A stretch of DNA of 64,000 bases from Streptomyces sp. CB03234 (GCF_001905885.1 NZ_LIYH01000007.1:310001-374000), one strand, 5' to 3'. Shown: positions 47,211 to 56,190, counted from the stretch's first letter. Notes: generated from the sequence alone by a model not told the origin. A program made the numbers and translations.

Positions 47211-47278
47211 CCCGGCCCGTCACCACGCCCGTCCCGTCACGACACCCGCCCCGTCACGACGCCCGTCCCGTCACGACG
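47211..47278. repeat. Four 17-bp tandem repeats overlapping a stop codon
   Basis: Four adjacent 17-base units of the form cccgtcccgtcacgacg end inside the 3' tip of the amidohydrolase gene and include its stop codon (47271-47273). The third and fourth units differ by one base. Confidence 0.8.
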
Positions 47279-48851
47279 CCCGGTGCGTCACCCGGCCCGA
47301 CGAGACGGTCAGCCGGATCGGCGCGTCCGCGACCTCGTCGGCCGGCGCGTCGACCGGGTCGACCGCGAACGCCGTGAGGTCGGCGCGCAGCCCCGGCGCG
47401 ATGCGCCCCGCCACCGCCTGCTCGCCCGCCGCGACCGCCGCGTGCGTCGTGCAGCCCTCCAGCGCCATCAGCCCGCTGAGCCCACGCCCCGTCGACGCCG
47501 CACCGCGCGGGGCACGGGCCGTGGCGAGGACCTGCCGCGCGTCGTAGTGGGCGATCGGCCAGTCGGAGCCGAGCGCCAGGTACGCCCCCGCGTCCCGCAG
47601 GTCACGGCAGCGCCACGCGCGGGACGCCCGTTCGCCGCCGAGGCGCTTGGACCACTCGTCGGTGCGGTCGGCGCGGGTGTACGCGGTGTGCGGCGGCTGC
47701 ATGGAGGCGATGACGCCCAGGTCGGCGAACCGGGCGAGCTGGTCGGCGGGCAGCGTCTCGATGTGCTCGATCCGGTGCGCGAGCCGGCCGCTCTCCCCCA
47801 GGGACGCGACGGTGTCCAGGACGTGCCGTACGGCGGCGTCCCCGATGGCGTGCGTGGCCGTGCGTACACCGGCGGCGTGGAGGTGCCGTACGGCGGCGCT
47901 GTACGCGGCCGGATCCGGCCAGAACGCCTCCGTGCCCTGGCCGTGGCAGTCGGCGTGCTCCAGCCATGCCGTGCCGCCCTCGACGGTGCCGTCCATGAAG
48001 AACTTCACCCCGCCGACCAGCCAGTTCCGGCCACGCAGCCGCTGGAGGGCGATCAGTTCGTCCAGCGCTCCCCGGTCGGCGCCCGGCATGCACCAGGGGG
48101 CCAGCCTCAGCCGCAGCGGCAGCTCCTCGGCCTCCTCGACGGCCGCCAGCAGATCCGGTACGTCGCCGTCGCCCATGTCCATGACGTGCGCGCCGGTCAG
48201 CCCGGTGGCGGCCATGGCGGCCAGCAGCTCCACCAGCCGGGCGCGCCGCTCGTCGTGCGACGGCTTGGGCATCACGGCCGTGACCAGGGCCATCGCCGCG
48301 TGCTCGATCAGGTGGCCGGTGGGCCGGCCGGTGGCGTCGCACACGACCTCGGAACGCTGGGCGAAGGTGCGGGGCCCGTCGATCGCGGCGGCCCGCAGGG
48401 CGGCCGCGTTGGCGAGGGCGGAGTGGCCGTCGTACAGCCGGATGAAGACCGGGACCCCCGGCAGGACGTCCTCGATGAGGGCACGGTCGACGGGCCGGCC
48501 GCCGAAGGCGTTGTGGTCGAGGCCGTACGCGACGACCCAGCCGCCGGTGCGGTCGGCGGTGCGGAGGGCCGCCCGCAGTCCGTCGACGTCGGTGACCGTG
48601 GACAGGTCGAGTCCGGTGGCCATGTCCAGGCCCCACACGGGGTGGCTGTGGGAGTCGGTGAGGCCCGGGGTGAGGGTGGCCCCGGCGAGGTCGACGGTCT
48701 CGGTGCCCGGGCCCGTCCAGTCACGTGCGTCGGAGGCGTCGCCGACGGCGGCGATCAGCCCGTCGCGTACGGCGACGGCGGTGGCGTGCGGGTGGGCGGG
48801 GTCGAGGGTGCGGACCTTGGCGCCGGTGAGGACGAGGTCGGCTGCGGGCAC
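47271..48851 (-). CDS. Amidohydrolase family protein (YtcJ-like)
   Basis: A 526-residue metal-dependent hydrolase. PGLTDSHSHPVWGLDMA gives the first metal ligands (His-x-His), VGGVKFFMDGTVEGGTAWLE the bridging-lysine region, THAIGDAAVRHVLDTV and HRIEHIE later His residues, and ALGSDWPIAHYD the catalytic Asp. This is the YtcJ/ExoX branch of the amidohydrolase superfamily, with substrates mostly unknown (amides, N-acyl compounds). The GTG at 48851 is preferred because aaggag sits eight bases upstream; the ATG at 48875 overlaps the permease stop. The permease upstream and a TetR gene make an uptake-and-hydrolysis unit. Confidence 0.88.
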   Translation of the reverse strand: MPAADLVLTGAKVRTLDPAHPHATAVAVRDGLIAAVGDASDARDWTGPGTETVDLAGATLTPGLTDSHSHPVWGLDMATGLDLSTVTDVDGLRAALRTADRTGGWVVAYGLDHNAFGGRPVDRALIEDVLPGVPVFIRLYDGHSALANAAALRAAAIDGPRTFAQRSEVVCDATGRPTGHLIEHAAMALVTAVMPKPSHDERRARLVELLAAMAATGLTGAHVMDMGDGDVPDLLAAVEEAEELPLRLRLAPWCMPGADRGALDELIALQRLRGRNWLVGGVKFFMDGTVEGGTAWLEHADCHGQGTEAFWPDPAAYSAAVRHLHAAGVRTATHAIGDAAVRHVLDTVASLGESGRLAHRIEHIETLPADQLARFADLGVIASMQPPHTAYTRADRTDEWSKRLGGERASRAWRCRDLRDAGAYLALGSDWPIAHYDARQVLATARAPRGAASTGRGLSGLMALEGCTTHAAVAAGEQAVAGRIAPGLRADLTAFAVDPVDAPADEVADAPIRLTVSSGRVTHRAS

Positions 48852-48871
48852 GGACGTACTCCTTGCTGGGT

Positions 48872-50422
48872 TCATGCGACGGGCTCGGCGGACTGCGCGG
48901 GCTGTGCTCGCTCTGCGGGCTCCGACTCCGCGGGCTCGGCGGACTCCGGGGACTCCCGGGACTCGGCGGGCTCCGCGGCGAACCGGGCGTACACCTCGGG
49001 GCGGCTGCGGCGCAGTCGGAGGGCGATCAGCAGGCCGAGGAGGAAGACGCCCGGGACGACGGCGACCAGGACGGTGTTGACGGTGGGCGAGGCCCCGGTG
49101 AAGAGGTCGATCTTCGATACGACCAGGGCGATCGCGGCGGTGAGGAGGACGGCGGCGGTCACGGGTGCGACGACCGTGCGCACGACGCCCTCGCTGTGGC
49201 GGACGCGGCGGAAGTAGAACGGGATCGCGAGGGCGGCCAGCAGCTGCAGCGCCAGCAGCCCGATGCTGCCGGGGGTGTTCACCCAGAGCAGGAGCTGCGT
49301 GTACGGGTCGGCCCCGGCGAGCGCGAAGGCGAGCACGACGATCAGCCCGAGGACGGTCTGGGCGGCCCCGGCCAGGTACGGGGAGCCGTGCCGGGGGTGC
49401 ACCTTGGCGAGGGCGGCGGGCAGGACGCCCTCCTCGGCGAGGGCGAGGCTGTAGCGGTTGATGGCGTTGTGGAAGGCCAGCAGCGAGGCGAGGATGCTGG
49501 TCACGATGAAAATGTGCATCAGGTCCGCCGCCCAGGCCCCCACATAGGTGGTGATGGCGGCGAAGAACAGGCCGCCGGGGTCGTCGGCCGCCGCCTTGAC
49601 GACCTGCGCGTCGCCGAACGCCTGGATCACGGCCCAGACGATGAACGCGTAGAACACCCCGAGGAAGCAGACGGCGATGTACGTGGCGCGGGGGACGGTG
49701 CGGCCGGGGTCGCGGGCCTCGCGGCGGTAGATCACCGTGGACTCGAAGCCGGTGAAGGCCGCGAACGCGAACGCGAGGACGGCGGCGGTGCCGGGGACGA
49801 GGAAGTTGTCCGGGGCGAGGGAGGCCAGGGACAGCCCGTCGGCGCCGCCCTTGAGCAGGACGCCGCCGGCGAGGAGGACGAGTATGCCGGTCTCGGCGAC
49901 GAGGAGGACACCGAGGACCTTGGCGCCGAAGTCGATGGAGCGGTAGCCGCCGTACCAGATGAGGACCAGACCGACGAGGGCGATGGGCAGCCACGGGATG
50001 TCGACGCCCCACAGGGCGTGGGCGGTGTCGGCGGTGGCGCTGCCGAGGAGCCCGTACACGCCGATCTCCATGCCGTTGTAGCCCACCACGGCGAGCAGGG
50101 CGGCGCCGATGCCGATGGGCTTGCCCAGGCCCTGGGTGATGTACGCGTAGAAGGCGCCGCCGCTGCGGACGTGGCGGCTCATGGTGGTGAACCCGACGGC
50201 GAAGACGGTGAGGGTGATCCCGGCGATCAGGTAGCCGACCGGGGCGCCGATGCCGCCCAGCACGATGGCGATGGGCGCGACGCCCGCCATGACGGTGAGC
50301 GGGGCGGCGGCGGAGACGACGAAGAAGGCGATGTCGGCGGTGCCGAGGGTGCCGGTGCGGAGCCGGGCCGGCGCGGGCTGCCGCTCGGCTCTCTCCGGGG
50401 ACGCCTTGGAGGTCACGGACAT
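48872..50422 (-). CDS. APC-family permease
   Basis: A 516-residue membrane transporter with twelve helices. FFVVSAAAPLTVMAGVAPIA opens it. VGFTTMSRHVRSGGAFYAYI is the loop before helix 3, and FAFAAFTGFESTVIYRREAR with the following DPGRTVPRATY the helix-6/7 region of the APC superfamily. The C-terminal 35 residues are Glu/Ser/Pro repeats (ESRESPESAEPAESEPAERA), an unusual tail. It would import the substrate of the amidohydrolase encoded just downstream. The start is uncertain: an ATG at 50446 is also open and no good ribosome binding site is seen for either. Confidence 0.87.
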   Translation of the reverse strand: MSVTSKASPERAERQPAPARLRTGTLGTADIAFFVVSAAAPLTVMAGVAPIAIVLGGIGAPVGYLIAGITLTVFAVGFTTMSRHVRSGGAFYAYITQGLGKPIGIGAALLAVVGYNGMEIGVYGLLGSATADTAHALWGVDIPWLPIALVGLVLIWYGGYRSIDFGAKVLGVLLVAETGILVLLAGGVLLKGGADGLSLASLAPDNFLVPGTAAVLAFAFAAFTGFESTVIYRREARDPGRTVPRATYIAVCFLGVFYAFIVWAVIQAFGDAQVVKAAADDPGGLFFAAITTYVGAWAADLMHIFIVTSILASLLAFHNAINRYSLALAEEGVLPAALAKVHPRHGSPYLAGAAQTVLGLIVVLAFALAGADPYTQLLLWVNTPGSIGLLALQLLAALAIPFYFRRVRHSEGVVRTVVAPVTAAVLLTAAIALVVSKIDLFTGASPTVNTVLVAVVPGVFLLGLLIALRLRRSRPEVYARFAAEPAESRESPESAEPAESEPAERAQPAQSAEPVA

Positions 50423-50491
50423 GGGTGTGGGTGAGCCCTTCTGCATGCGGGGAGGCGGGGGCTGCGAGCGGGCGGAACGGAAGCCGCCGCA

Positions 50492-50511
50492 CGAAAACCT
50501 AAAGGCTTTCG
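50492..50511. promoter_or_regulatory. Candidate TetR operator between permease and TetR gene
   Basis: cgaaaacc-taaa-ggctttcg is an eight-base inverted repeat with one mismatch. It lies in an A+T-rich spot 70 bases upstream of the permease start and about 60 bases upstream of the TetR gene. Confidence 0.5.
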
Positions 50512-50572
50512 GTTTCGGCAATGTAGCCTCCGTCGGAGGATCCGGGAAGAGCCGACGACAGGAGCTTGCGCA

Positions 50573-51193
50573 ATGGGACGGCCGCGCACACCACTGCTCG
50601 ACCGCGCACGCATCACCACGACGGCGCTGGAACTGGTCGACGAGCAGGGCGAGTTCAGCGTTCCGCAGATCGCCCGGCGGCTCGGTACGCAGACGGGTTC
50701 GGTGTACCACCATGTGGACGGCCGGGACGGCATCGTCGAGCTGATGCGGGAGCGGATCTGCGAGGCCATCGACTCCGCCACCCTCGACGTGGAGCCCTGG
50801 GACGCGGCGCTGGCCGCCTGGGCCCGTTCGTACCGTGCCGCGTTCGCCGCCCACCCGCGCGTGATCCCGCTGCTGACCACCTCACCGGTGCGGGCACCGA
50901 AGGTGCTGGAGCAGTACGAGCGGGCCGTGGGCGTGCTGCTGGACGCCGGGTTCCGCGTGGCGGACGTGATGCCGGTGCTCACCGGCCTGGAGAACCTGGT
51001 CCTTGGCTCCGCGCTCGACCTGGCCGCGCCCGAGACGATGTGGGAGCTGACCGAGGAGACCAGCACCCCGCGACTCGCCCGCGCCCTGGAGGCCGTGGGC
51101 GCGGGGCGGGCGGAGGCGGCCTTCGAGGTGGCCCTGGCGGGGCTGATCGGCCACTGCCGGACGGTGCTCGGCCGCCCGGGTCACGCCCCCTGA
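50573..51193 (+). CDS. TetR-family regulator
   Basis: A 206-residue TetR protein. The helix-turn-helix is GEFSVPQIARRLGTQTGSVY, then HHVDGRDGIVELMRERICEA, and the C-terminal part has YRAAFAAHPRVIPLLTTSPV, DVMPVLTGLENLVLGSALDL as a TetR_C-like ligand domain. It is divergent from the permease-amidohydrolase operon, with a dyad between them, so it probably represses that operon. The start is a good ATG (MGRPRTPLLD). The last 13 bases overlap the end of the convergent MFS gene. Confidence 0.9.
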   Translation: MGRPRTPLLDRARITTTALELVDEQGEFSVPQIARRLGTQTGSVYHHVDGRDGIVELMRERICEAIDSATLDVEPWDAALAAWARSYRAAFAAHPRVIPLLTTSPVRAPKVLEQYERAVGVLLDAGFRVADVMPVLTGLENLVLGSALDLAAPETMWELTEETSTPRLARALEAVGAGRAEAAFEVALAGLIGHCRTVLGRPGHAP

Positions 51194-52419
51194 CGCGCCC
51201 TGCGGCGCGCCGCCCTCCCCGTCCCCGCCCCCGTCCCGGTCGCCGTCCCGGTGGACGCGTCGGGCCGCCGTCCCACCCGTACCCCCAGTCCCGCCGCCGC
51301 GAGCAGCAGGGCGCCCAGCATCACGAACGGGGCGGCCGTCCCGGCGAGCCCGGCGATCAGCCCGGCGGACGCGGGGGCCGCCACCTGGCCGAGCCGGTTG
51401 CCCGTCAGCCGCAGGGCGAGGGCCGTGGAGCGGGCCTCGTCGGGGGCGGCCTGGACCACGGTCGTCATCGACAGCGGCTGGCCGACCCCGAGGCAGAAGC
51501 CGAGCACGGCCAGCATCACGGCGAGCGCCCACACCGGCACCGGCAGCGCGATGCCCGCGCACAGCAGCCCGGCGAGCAGACACGTCACGGTCAGCAGCAC
51601 CGTACGGCCCAGCAGCCGGATCATCGGGGTCATCACCAGCCGGCAGGCGATGGTGGCGGCGGCGCGCAGGCTCAGCAGCAGCCCGATGGTGGCGGGAGCG
51701 ATGGACCGGTGCTCACCGATCACCGGCAGGTAGGCGGTGAGGATGTCCGTCGCGGAGAGCACGGCGAGGCTGATGAAGATTCCGGCGGGCACTCCGCGCG
51801 TACGGAGGATGCGGTGTACGGGCACCTTGCCGCCCTCCACGCGCGCGTGCGCCGGGTCCGTGTCCCGGTGCTCGATGCGCCAGAGGGACGTGAAGGACAC
51901 GGTGGAGACGGCGGCCGCGACAACCAGGGCGAGGGTGCTCGTCCGGCCCATGTCGTCGCCGATGAGCAGCCCCGCCGCGACCGGTCCGACGAGCTGCCCG
52001 AGCGAGGCGCCGATGGTGAAGTGGCCGAAGTTGCGGTCCTGTTCGGCCGGCGCCGACTGCCGGGCCACCAGGGACTGGGCGCCGATCACGAAGCAGAGGG
52101 GACCGAGCCCCATGACGCCGCTCCACGCCGCCATCCAGGCCAGGGAGCCGGCCGTTCCGCTCAGTGCGCACCCGCCCGCGATCAGTACCACGCCGACGGG
52201 CAGCAGGGGCGCGCACCGCCCCCGGTCGGTCCTGCGCCCCAGCGGTACGGCGGCGAACAGCGGCAGCAGGGCGTACACGCCCGCGACGACACCGACCGCG
52301 CGCTCGTCCGCGCCCAGCGACAGGGCGCGGTACGACACGGCGGGCCGCGCCATCGACACCGCCCCCTGCGCGAAGCCGAAGGCGATGACGAGGCGCAGCA
52401 GCCAGTACCGGCGCTCCAT
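51181..52419 (-). CDS. MFS transporter
   Basis: A 412-residue twelve-helix facilitator. ERAVGVVAGVYALLPLFAAV followed by PLGRRTDRGR is the helix 2-3 loop signature, and WMAAWSGVMGLGPLCFVIGA helix 4. The second half has RLVMTPMIRLLGRTVLLTV. Substrate unknown; the family exports drugs and metabolites or imports organic acids. Its ATG shares one base with the CitMHS stop (TGATG), so the two are one operon. The C-terminal tail is Gly/Thr/Arg-rich. Confidence 0.85.
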   Translation of the reverse strand: MERRYWLLRLVIAFGFAQGAVSMARPAVSYRALSLGADERAVGVVAGVYALLPLFAAVPLGRRTDRGRCAPLLPVGVVLIAGGCALSGTAGSLAWMAAWSGVMGLGPLCFVIGAQSLVARQSAPAEQDRNFGHFTIGASLGQLVGPVAAGLLIGDDMGRTSTLALVVAAAVSTVSFTSLWRIEHRDTDPAHARVEGGKVPVHRILRTRGVPAGIFISLAVLSATDILTAYLPVIGEHRSIAPATIGLLLSLRAAATIACRLVMTPMIRLLGRTVLLTVTCLLAGLLCAGIALPVPVWALAVMLAVLGFCLGVGQPLSMTTVVQAAPDEARSTALALRLTGNRLGQVAAPASAGLIAGLAGTAAPFVMLGALLLAAAGLGVRVGRRPDASTGTATGTGAGTGRAARRRARQGA

Positions 52420-53801
52420 CAGATGATGCCGAAGAGTATTCCGGCGCCGAGCACCACCAGCGAGGTGAGCGCGGCCCACTTCACCGTGAACCGGGTGTGG
52501 TCGCCGAACTCCACCTTGGCCATGCCGACCAGGACGTACACGGCGGGCACGAGCGGGCTGGACATGTGCAGGGCCTGGCCGACCAGCGAGGCGCGGGCGA
52601 TCTCCAGCGGCCCGACGCCGTGCGCGGCACCGGCCTCGGCGAGGACGGGCAGGACGCCGAAGTAGAAACCGTCGTTGGACATGAAGTACGTCAGCGGCAG
52701 GCTCAGCAGGCCGGTGACGAGGGCCATGTGCGGGCCCATGGCGTCGGGGATGGCGCCGACGAGCCAGTCCGCCATGTGCTTGACCATGCCGGTGCCGGTG
52801 AGGACGCCGGTGAAGACGGCGGCGGCGAAGACCATGCCGGCGACGTTGAGGACGTTGTCGGCGTGGGCGGCGATACGGGCCTTCTGGTCGGGCATGTGCG
52901 GGAAGTTGACCGTGAGGGCGAGGGCCGCGCCGATCAGGAAGAGCACCGGGATGGGCAGCACCTCCATGATCATGGCGGTGAGCAGGCCCACCGTGAGGGC
53001 GGCGTTGAACCAGTACAGCTTGGGGCGGAGGGTGGGGCGGTTCGGGTCGAGCCCCTGGAAGCCCTCGTCGGCGTTGCCCGGAACGTCCCCGGCGCCGCCG
53101 CCCGCCGCCTTGGGCCGGTCCTCTCCCCCACCGGCCGTGACCAGCACGGTCTCCGGCTCGGGCTCGAGGACCTCGTCCAGCGTCAGGTAGCCGAGGCGCT
53201 TGCGCTCACGCCGCCCCAGCACGTACGCGAGGGCGAAGACGAACAGCAGGCCGACACCGAGGGCCGGGATCATCGGTACGAATATGTCGCCGGCGTCCAG
53301 CTTGAGCGCGGTGGCCGCGCGGGCGGTGGGGCCGCCCCAAGGCAGAGTGTTCATGACGCCGTTGGCGGTGGCGGCGACACCGGTCATCACCACCAGGCTC
53401 ATCTTCAGGCGCTTGTAGAGCGGGTACATCGCCGAGACGGTGATCATGAAGGTGGTCGAGCCGTCGCCGTCCAGCGAGACGATCGCGGCGAGCACCGCCG
53501 TACCGACCACGACCCGCATCGGGTCGGCCTTGCAGAAGCGCAGGATGCCCCGGACGATCGGGTCGAAGAGGCCGACGTCGATCATCACGCCGAAGTAGAC
53601 GATGGCGAACATCAGCATCGCGGCGGTGGGCGCGAGGTTGCCGACGCCTTCGATGACGTAGTCGCCGAGCTGTGCGCCTTGTCCGACGAGGACGCAGAAG
53701 AGGGCGGGGATGAGGACCAGCGCCGCGATCGGCGACATCTTCTTCATCATGATCAGGACCAGGAAGGTCGCGATCATGGCGAAGCCGAGGATTGTCAGCA
53801 T
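52419..53801 (-). CDS. CitMHS-family citrate-type transporter
   Basis: A 460-residue inner-membrane symporter with eleven to thirteen helices. FLVLIMMKKMSPIAALVLIP, VVGTAVLAAIVSLDGDGSTT, VMNTLPWGGPTARAATALKL and SLPLTYFMSNDGFYFGVLPV, then HGVGPLEIARASLVGQALHM are CitMHS blocks, which carry metal-citrate complexes (Mg-citrate type) with protons. A large hydrophilic loop (about 210-260) lies in the middle. It starts at the ATG 53801 or the GTG three codons upstream. An unusual long inverted repeat lies just before it (53808-53864). Confidence 0.92.
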   Translation of the reverse strand: MLTILGFAMIATFLVLIMMKKMSPIAALVLIPALFCVLVGQGAQLGDYVIEGVGNLAPTAAMLMFAIVYFGVMIDVGLFDPIVRGILRFCKADPMRVVVGTAVLAAIVSLDGDGSTTFMITVSAMYPLYKRLKMSLVVMTGVAATANGVMNTLPWGGPTARAATALKLDAGDIFVPMIPALGVGLLFVFALAYVLGRRERKRLGYLTLDEVLEPEPETVLVTAGGGEDRPKAAGGGAGDVPGNADEGFQGLDPNRPTLRPKLYWFNAALTVGLLTAMIMEVLPIPVLFLIGAALALTVNFPHMPDQKARIAAHADNVLNVAGMVFAAAVFTGVLTGTGMVKHMADWLVGAIPDAMGPHMALVTGLLSLPLTYFMSNDGFYFGVLPVLAEAGAAHGVGPLEIARASLVGQALHMSSPLVPAVYVLVGMAKVEFGDHTRFTVKWAALTSLVVLGAGILFGII

Positions 53802-53807
53802 GGAGGA

Positions 53808-53864
53808 CACCTAACGTTCACCCTTGAACTCCACCGGGGGCGGCGGTCCGGATGACGTTAGGTG
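53808..53864. promoter_or_regulatory. Paired 10-bp inverted repeats upstream of CitMHS
   Basis: cacctaacgt and acgttaggtg are perfect complements separated by 37 bases. The near copy starts seven bases before the ATG and overlaps the alternative GTG start. They could form a stem around the leader or be binding sites for a dimeric regulator, but no regulator gene is adjacent. Confidence 0.5.
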
Positions 53865-53921
53865 CCTCGTTCAGCCGTTAACAAGGTGTTGACGCGTGAG
53901 CAATACGAGCAAAACCCCAGG

Positions 53922-56120
53922 TCAGTGAAGTGCTGATACGTCGACGGGGAAGCCGTTGAGCACGGCGGTGCCGGACAGCGGGTCGAGCCGGGTCCCGTCG
54001 AGGAGCTGGTTGACGTTGACGCCGGGGCGCGCCGCGGCGACCGCCATGCGCGTCCCCGGCCGGTCGTGTCCCCACCCGTGCGGGAGGCTCACCACGCCCT
54101 TCCGTACGGTGTCGGTGACCTCCACCGGGACCGTGAGCTCCCCGCCCTCGGCCTTGACGCGGGCCGGCGCGCCGTCGGTGAGGCCGAGGCGGGTGGCGTC
54201 GTCGGGGTGGACCTGGAGGGTGCAGGTGTTGGTGCCGCTGTTGAGGGTGGGGACGTTGTGCAGCCAGCTGTTGTTGGAGCGCAGGTGGCGGCGGCCGACG
54301 AGGACGAGTTCGGCCGCCGGCTCACGGAGTGCGGTACGCAGCCGGGGCAGGTCGGCGGCGATGGGTCCCGGCAGCAGCTCGACGCGCCCGCTGCGGGTCT
54401 TGAGCAGCTGCGGGACGCGGGGCTTGAGGGGGCCGAGGTCGATGCCGTGGGGGTGTTCCTTGAGCCGGTCGAGGGTGAGCCCGTACGGGCCGAGGCGCAG
54501 CATCAGGTCCAGGCGCCGCTCGGCGCCGGTGCGGCCGGTGAGGCCGGCCGCGTACTCCTTGGGGTCCTGGCCGTAGGCGGGTGAGTGCGGTTCGGTGACG
54601 GCCTTGGCGAGGGTGCGTTCGATGACCATGTCGTCGACGGCACCGGGGTCGGCCCCGTCCATGCCGGTGACGGCCAGGATCAGCCGGGCGTGGATCTCGC
54701 ACTCGTCCATGCGGCCCGCCTCCAGGGGGACGGGCGCGGGGGTGTAACGGGCCTGGTTGTGGACGGCGAAGCCGTTGAACGCGAAGTCGAAGTGGGCGCT
54801 CTGGGCGGGCGGCGGCGGGGGCAGGATCACATCGGCGTGGCGTGAGGTCTCGTTGAGGTACGGGTCGACGCTCACCATGAAGTCGAGTTCACCGAGGGCG
54901 CGGTCGAGGCGGTCGCCGTCGGGGGCGGAGAGGACCGGGTTGGCGGCGATGGTGATGAGCGCGCGGATCCGCCCCTCGCCGGGGGTTTCGATCTCCTCCG
55001 CGAGGGCGGCCATCGGCAGTTCGCCCTTGGCCTCCGGGTGCCCGGACACCCGGCTCGCCCAGCGGCCCAGCGCGAACCCCTTTCCGGGGCCGGCCGCCGG
55101 GCGCGGTGCGGGGGCGGTGGCGGAGAGCGGGAACATCGCGCCGCCGGGCCGGTCGAGGTTGCCGGTGAGGACGTTGAGGACGTCGACGAGCCAGTTGGTG
55201 AGAGTGCCGTACGCGACGGTGCTGCCGCCGACCCGCCCGTACACGGCCGCCGCCGGCGCCGCCGCCAGCTCGCGGGCGAGCGCCCGGATGGTGGCGGCGT
55301 CCACGTCGCACGCACCGGCCACCGCCTCGGGCGTGAACTCCCGTACGGCTTGCCGGACTTCCTCCACCCCTTCGACATGCTCGGCGAGCGCCCCGAGGTC
55401 GCTCAGGCCCTCCGCGTACAGCACGTGGACGAGGGCGGCGAGCAGGAGCGCGTCCATGCCGGGGCGGATGGCGACGTGCCGGTCGGCGAGGCGCGCGGTG
55501 CGGGTGCGGCGCGGGTCGACGACGGTGAGGGTGCCGCCGCGTTTGCGCAGCGCCTTCAGCTTGCCGGGGAAGTCGGGGGCGGTGCACAGGCTGCCGTTGG
55601 AGTCCAGCGGGTTGGCGCCGATCACCAGCAGGTGGGCGGTGCGGTCCAGGTCCGGGACGGGGATGGCGAACGCGTCGCCGAACATCAGCCCGCTGGAGAC
55701 GTGCTTGGGCATCTGGTCGAGCGTGGACGCGGTGAACAGGCTGCGGGTGCGCAGCGCGCCGAGCAACACCGGCGGATAGAGGGCGCCCGCCATGGTGTGG
55801 ACGTTGGGGTTGCCGAGGACGACCCCGACGGCGTCGGCGCCGTGCCGCTCGACGACCAGCGGCAACCGGCGCGCCACCAGGTCGAACGCTTCCTCCCAGC
55901 CGGCCTCCACCAGGGCGCCCTCCTTGCGCACCAGAGGGGTCCGCAGCCGGTCGGGGTCGGCGTCGAGCTCACCGAACGACGCACCCTTGGGACAGATGAA
56001 CCCCTGACTGAAGACGTCGTCCCGGTCACCGCGCACACCGGTGACACGTGTGCCGTCGAGGGTGAGGGTGAGCCCGCAGGTGGCTTCGCAGAGCGGGCAG
56101 ATACGGAGGGCGGTGGGCAT
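53922..56120 (-). CDS. Molybdopterin-dependent oxidoreductase (DMSO reductase family)
   Basis: A 732-residue molybdoenzyme with an N-terminal [4Fe-4S] binding motif, ICPLCEATCGLTLTL then FICPKGA. MGD-binding blocks include VVLGNPNVHTMAGALYPPVL, VIGANPLDSNGSL, DPRRTRTARLADRHVAIRPG and RSNNSWLHNVPTLNSGTNTC. The C-terminal VVSLPHGWGHDRPGTRMA region matches formate-dehydrogenase-like and other DMSO reductase family proteins with unknown substrate. The ggagg ribosome binding site five bases upstream supports the ATG at 56120. No ferredoxin, NADH or chaperone subunit adjoins, so it seems to act alone. A TACCGAC-type site lies 51 bases upstream. Confidence 0.88.
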   Translation of the reverse strand: MPTALRICPLCEATCGLTLTLDGTRVTGVRGDRDDVFSQGFICPKGASFGELDADPDRLRTPLVRKEGALVEAGWEEAFDLVARRLPLVVERHGADAVGVVLGNPNVHTMAGALYPPVLLGALRTRSLFTASTLDQMPKHVSSGLMFGDAFAIPVPDLDRTAHLLVIGANPLDSNGSLCTAPDFPGKLKALRKRGGTLTVVDPRRTRTARLADRHVAIRPGMDALLLAALVHVLYAEGLSDLGALAEHVEGVEEVRQAVREFTPEAVAGACDVDAATIRALARELAAAPAAAVYGRVGGSTVAYGTLTNWLVDVLNVLTGNLDRPGGAMFPLSATAPAPRPAAGPGKGFALGRWASRVSGHPEAKGELPMAALAEEIETPGEGRIRALITIAANPVLSAPDGDRLDRALGELDFMVSVDPYLNETSRHADVILPPPPPAQSAHFDFAFNGFAVHNQARYTPAPVPLEAGRMDECEIHARLILAVTGMDGADPGAVDDMVIERTLAKAVTEPHSPAYGQDPKEYAAGLTGRTGAERRLDLMLRLGPYGLTLDRLKEHPHGIDLGPLKPRVPQLLKTRSGRVELLPGPIAADLPRLRTALREPAAELVLVGRRHLRSNNSWLHNVPTLNSGTNTCTLQVHPDDATRLGLTDGAPARVKAEGGELTVPVEVTDTVRKGVVSLPHGWGHDRPGTRMAVAAARPGVNVNQLLDGTRLDPLSGTAVLNGFPVDVSALH

Positions 56121-56170
56121 GGAGGCCTCCCGGGGCGGCGGCGTTGACGGTGACGCGCAGATGCGCCGAG

Positions 56171-56190
56171 CATACCGACCGGTAGGCATG
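56171..56190. promoter_or_regulatory. TACCGAC-type operator, site 4 (molybdopterin oxidoreductase)
   Basis: cataccgaccggtaggcatg is an imperfect dyad (cat/atg ends, accgac/gtaggc). Its first 13 bases are identical to site 2 read on the minus strand. Confidence 0.6.

Noticed and set aside
47271..50492. Single giant protein of over 1000 residues (amidohydrolase fused to more)
   Set aside because: The upstream part of that open frame is the permease gene read in another frame. The amidohydrolase has its own GTG start with aaggag upstream.
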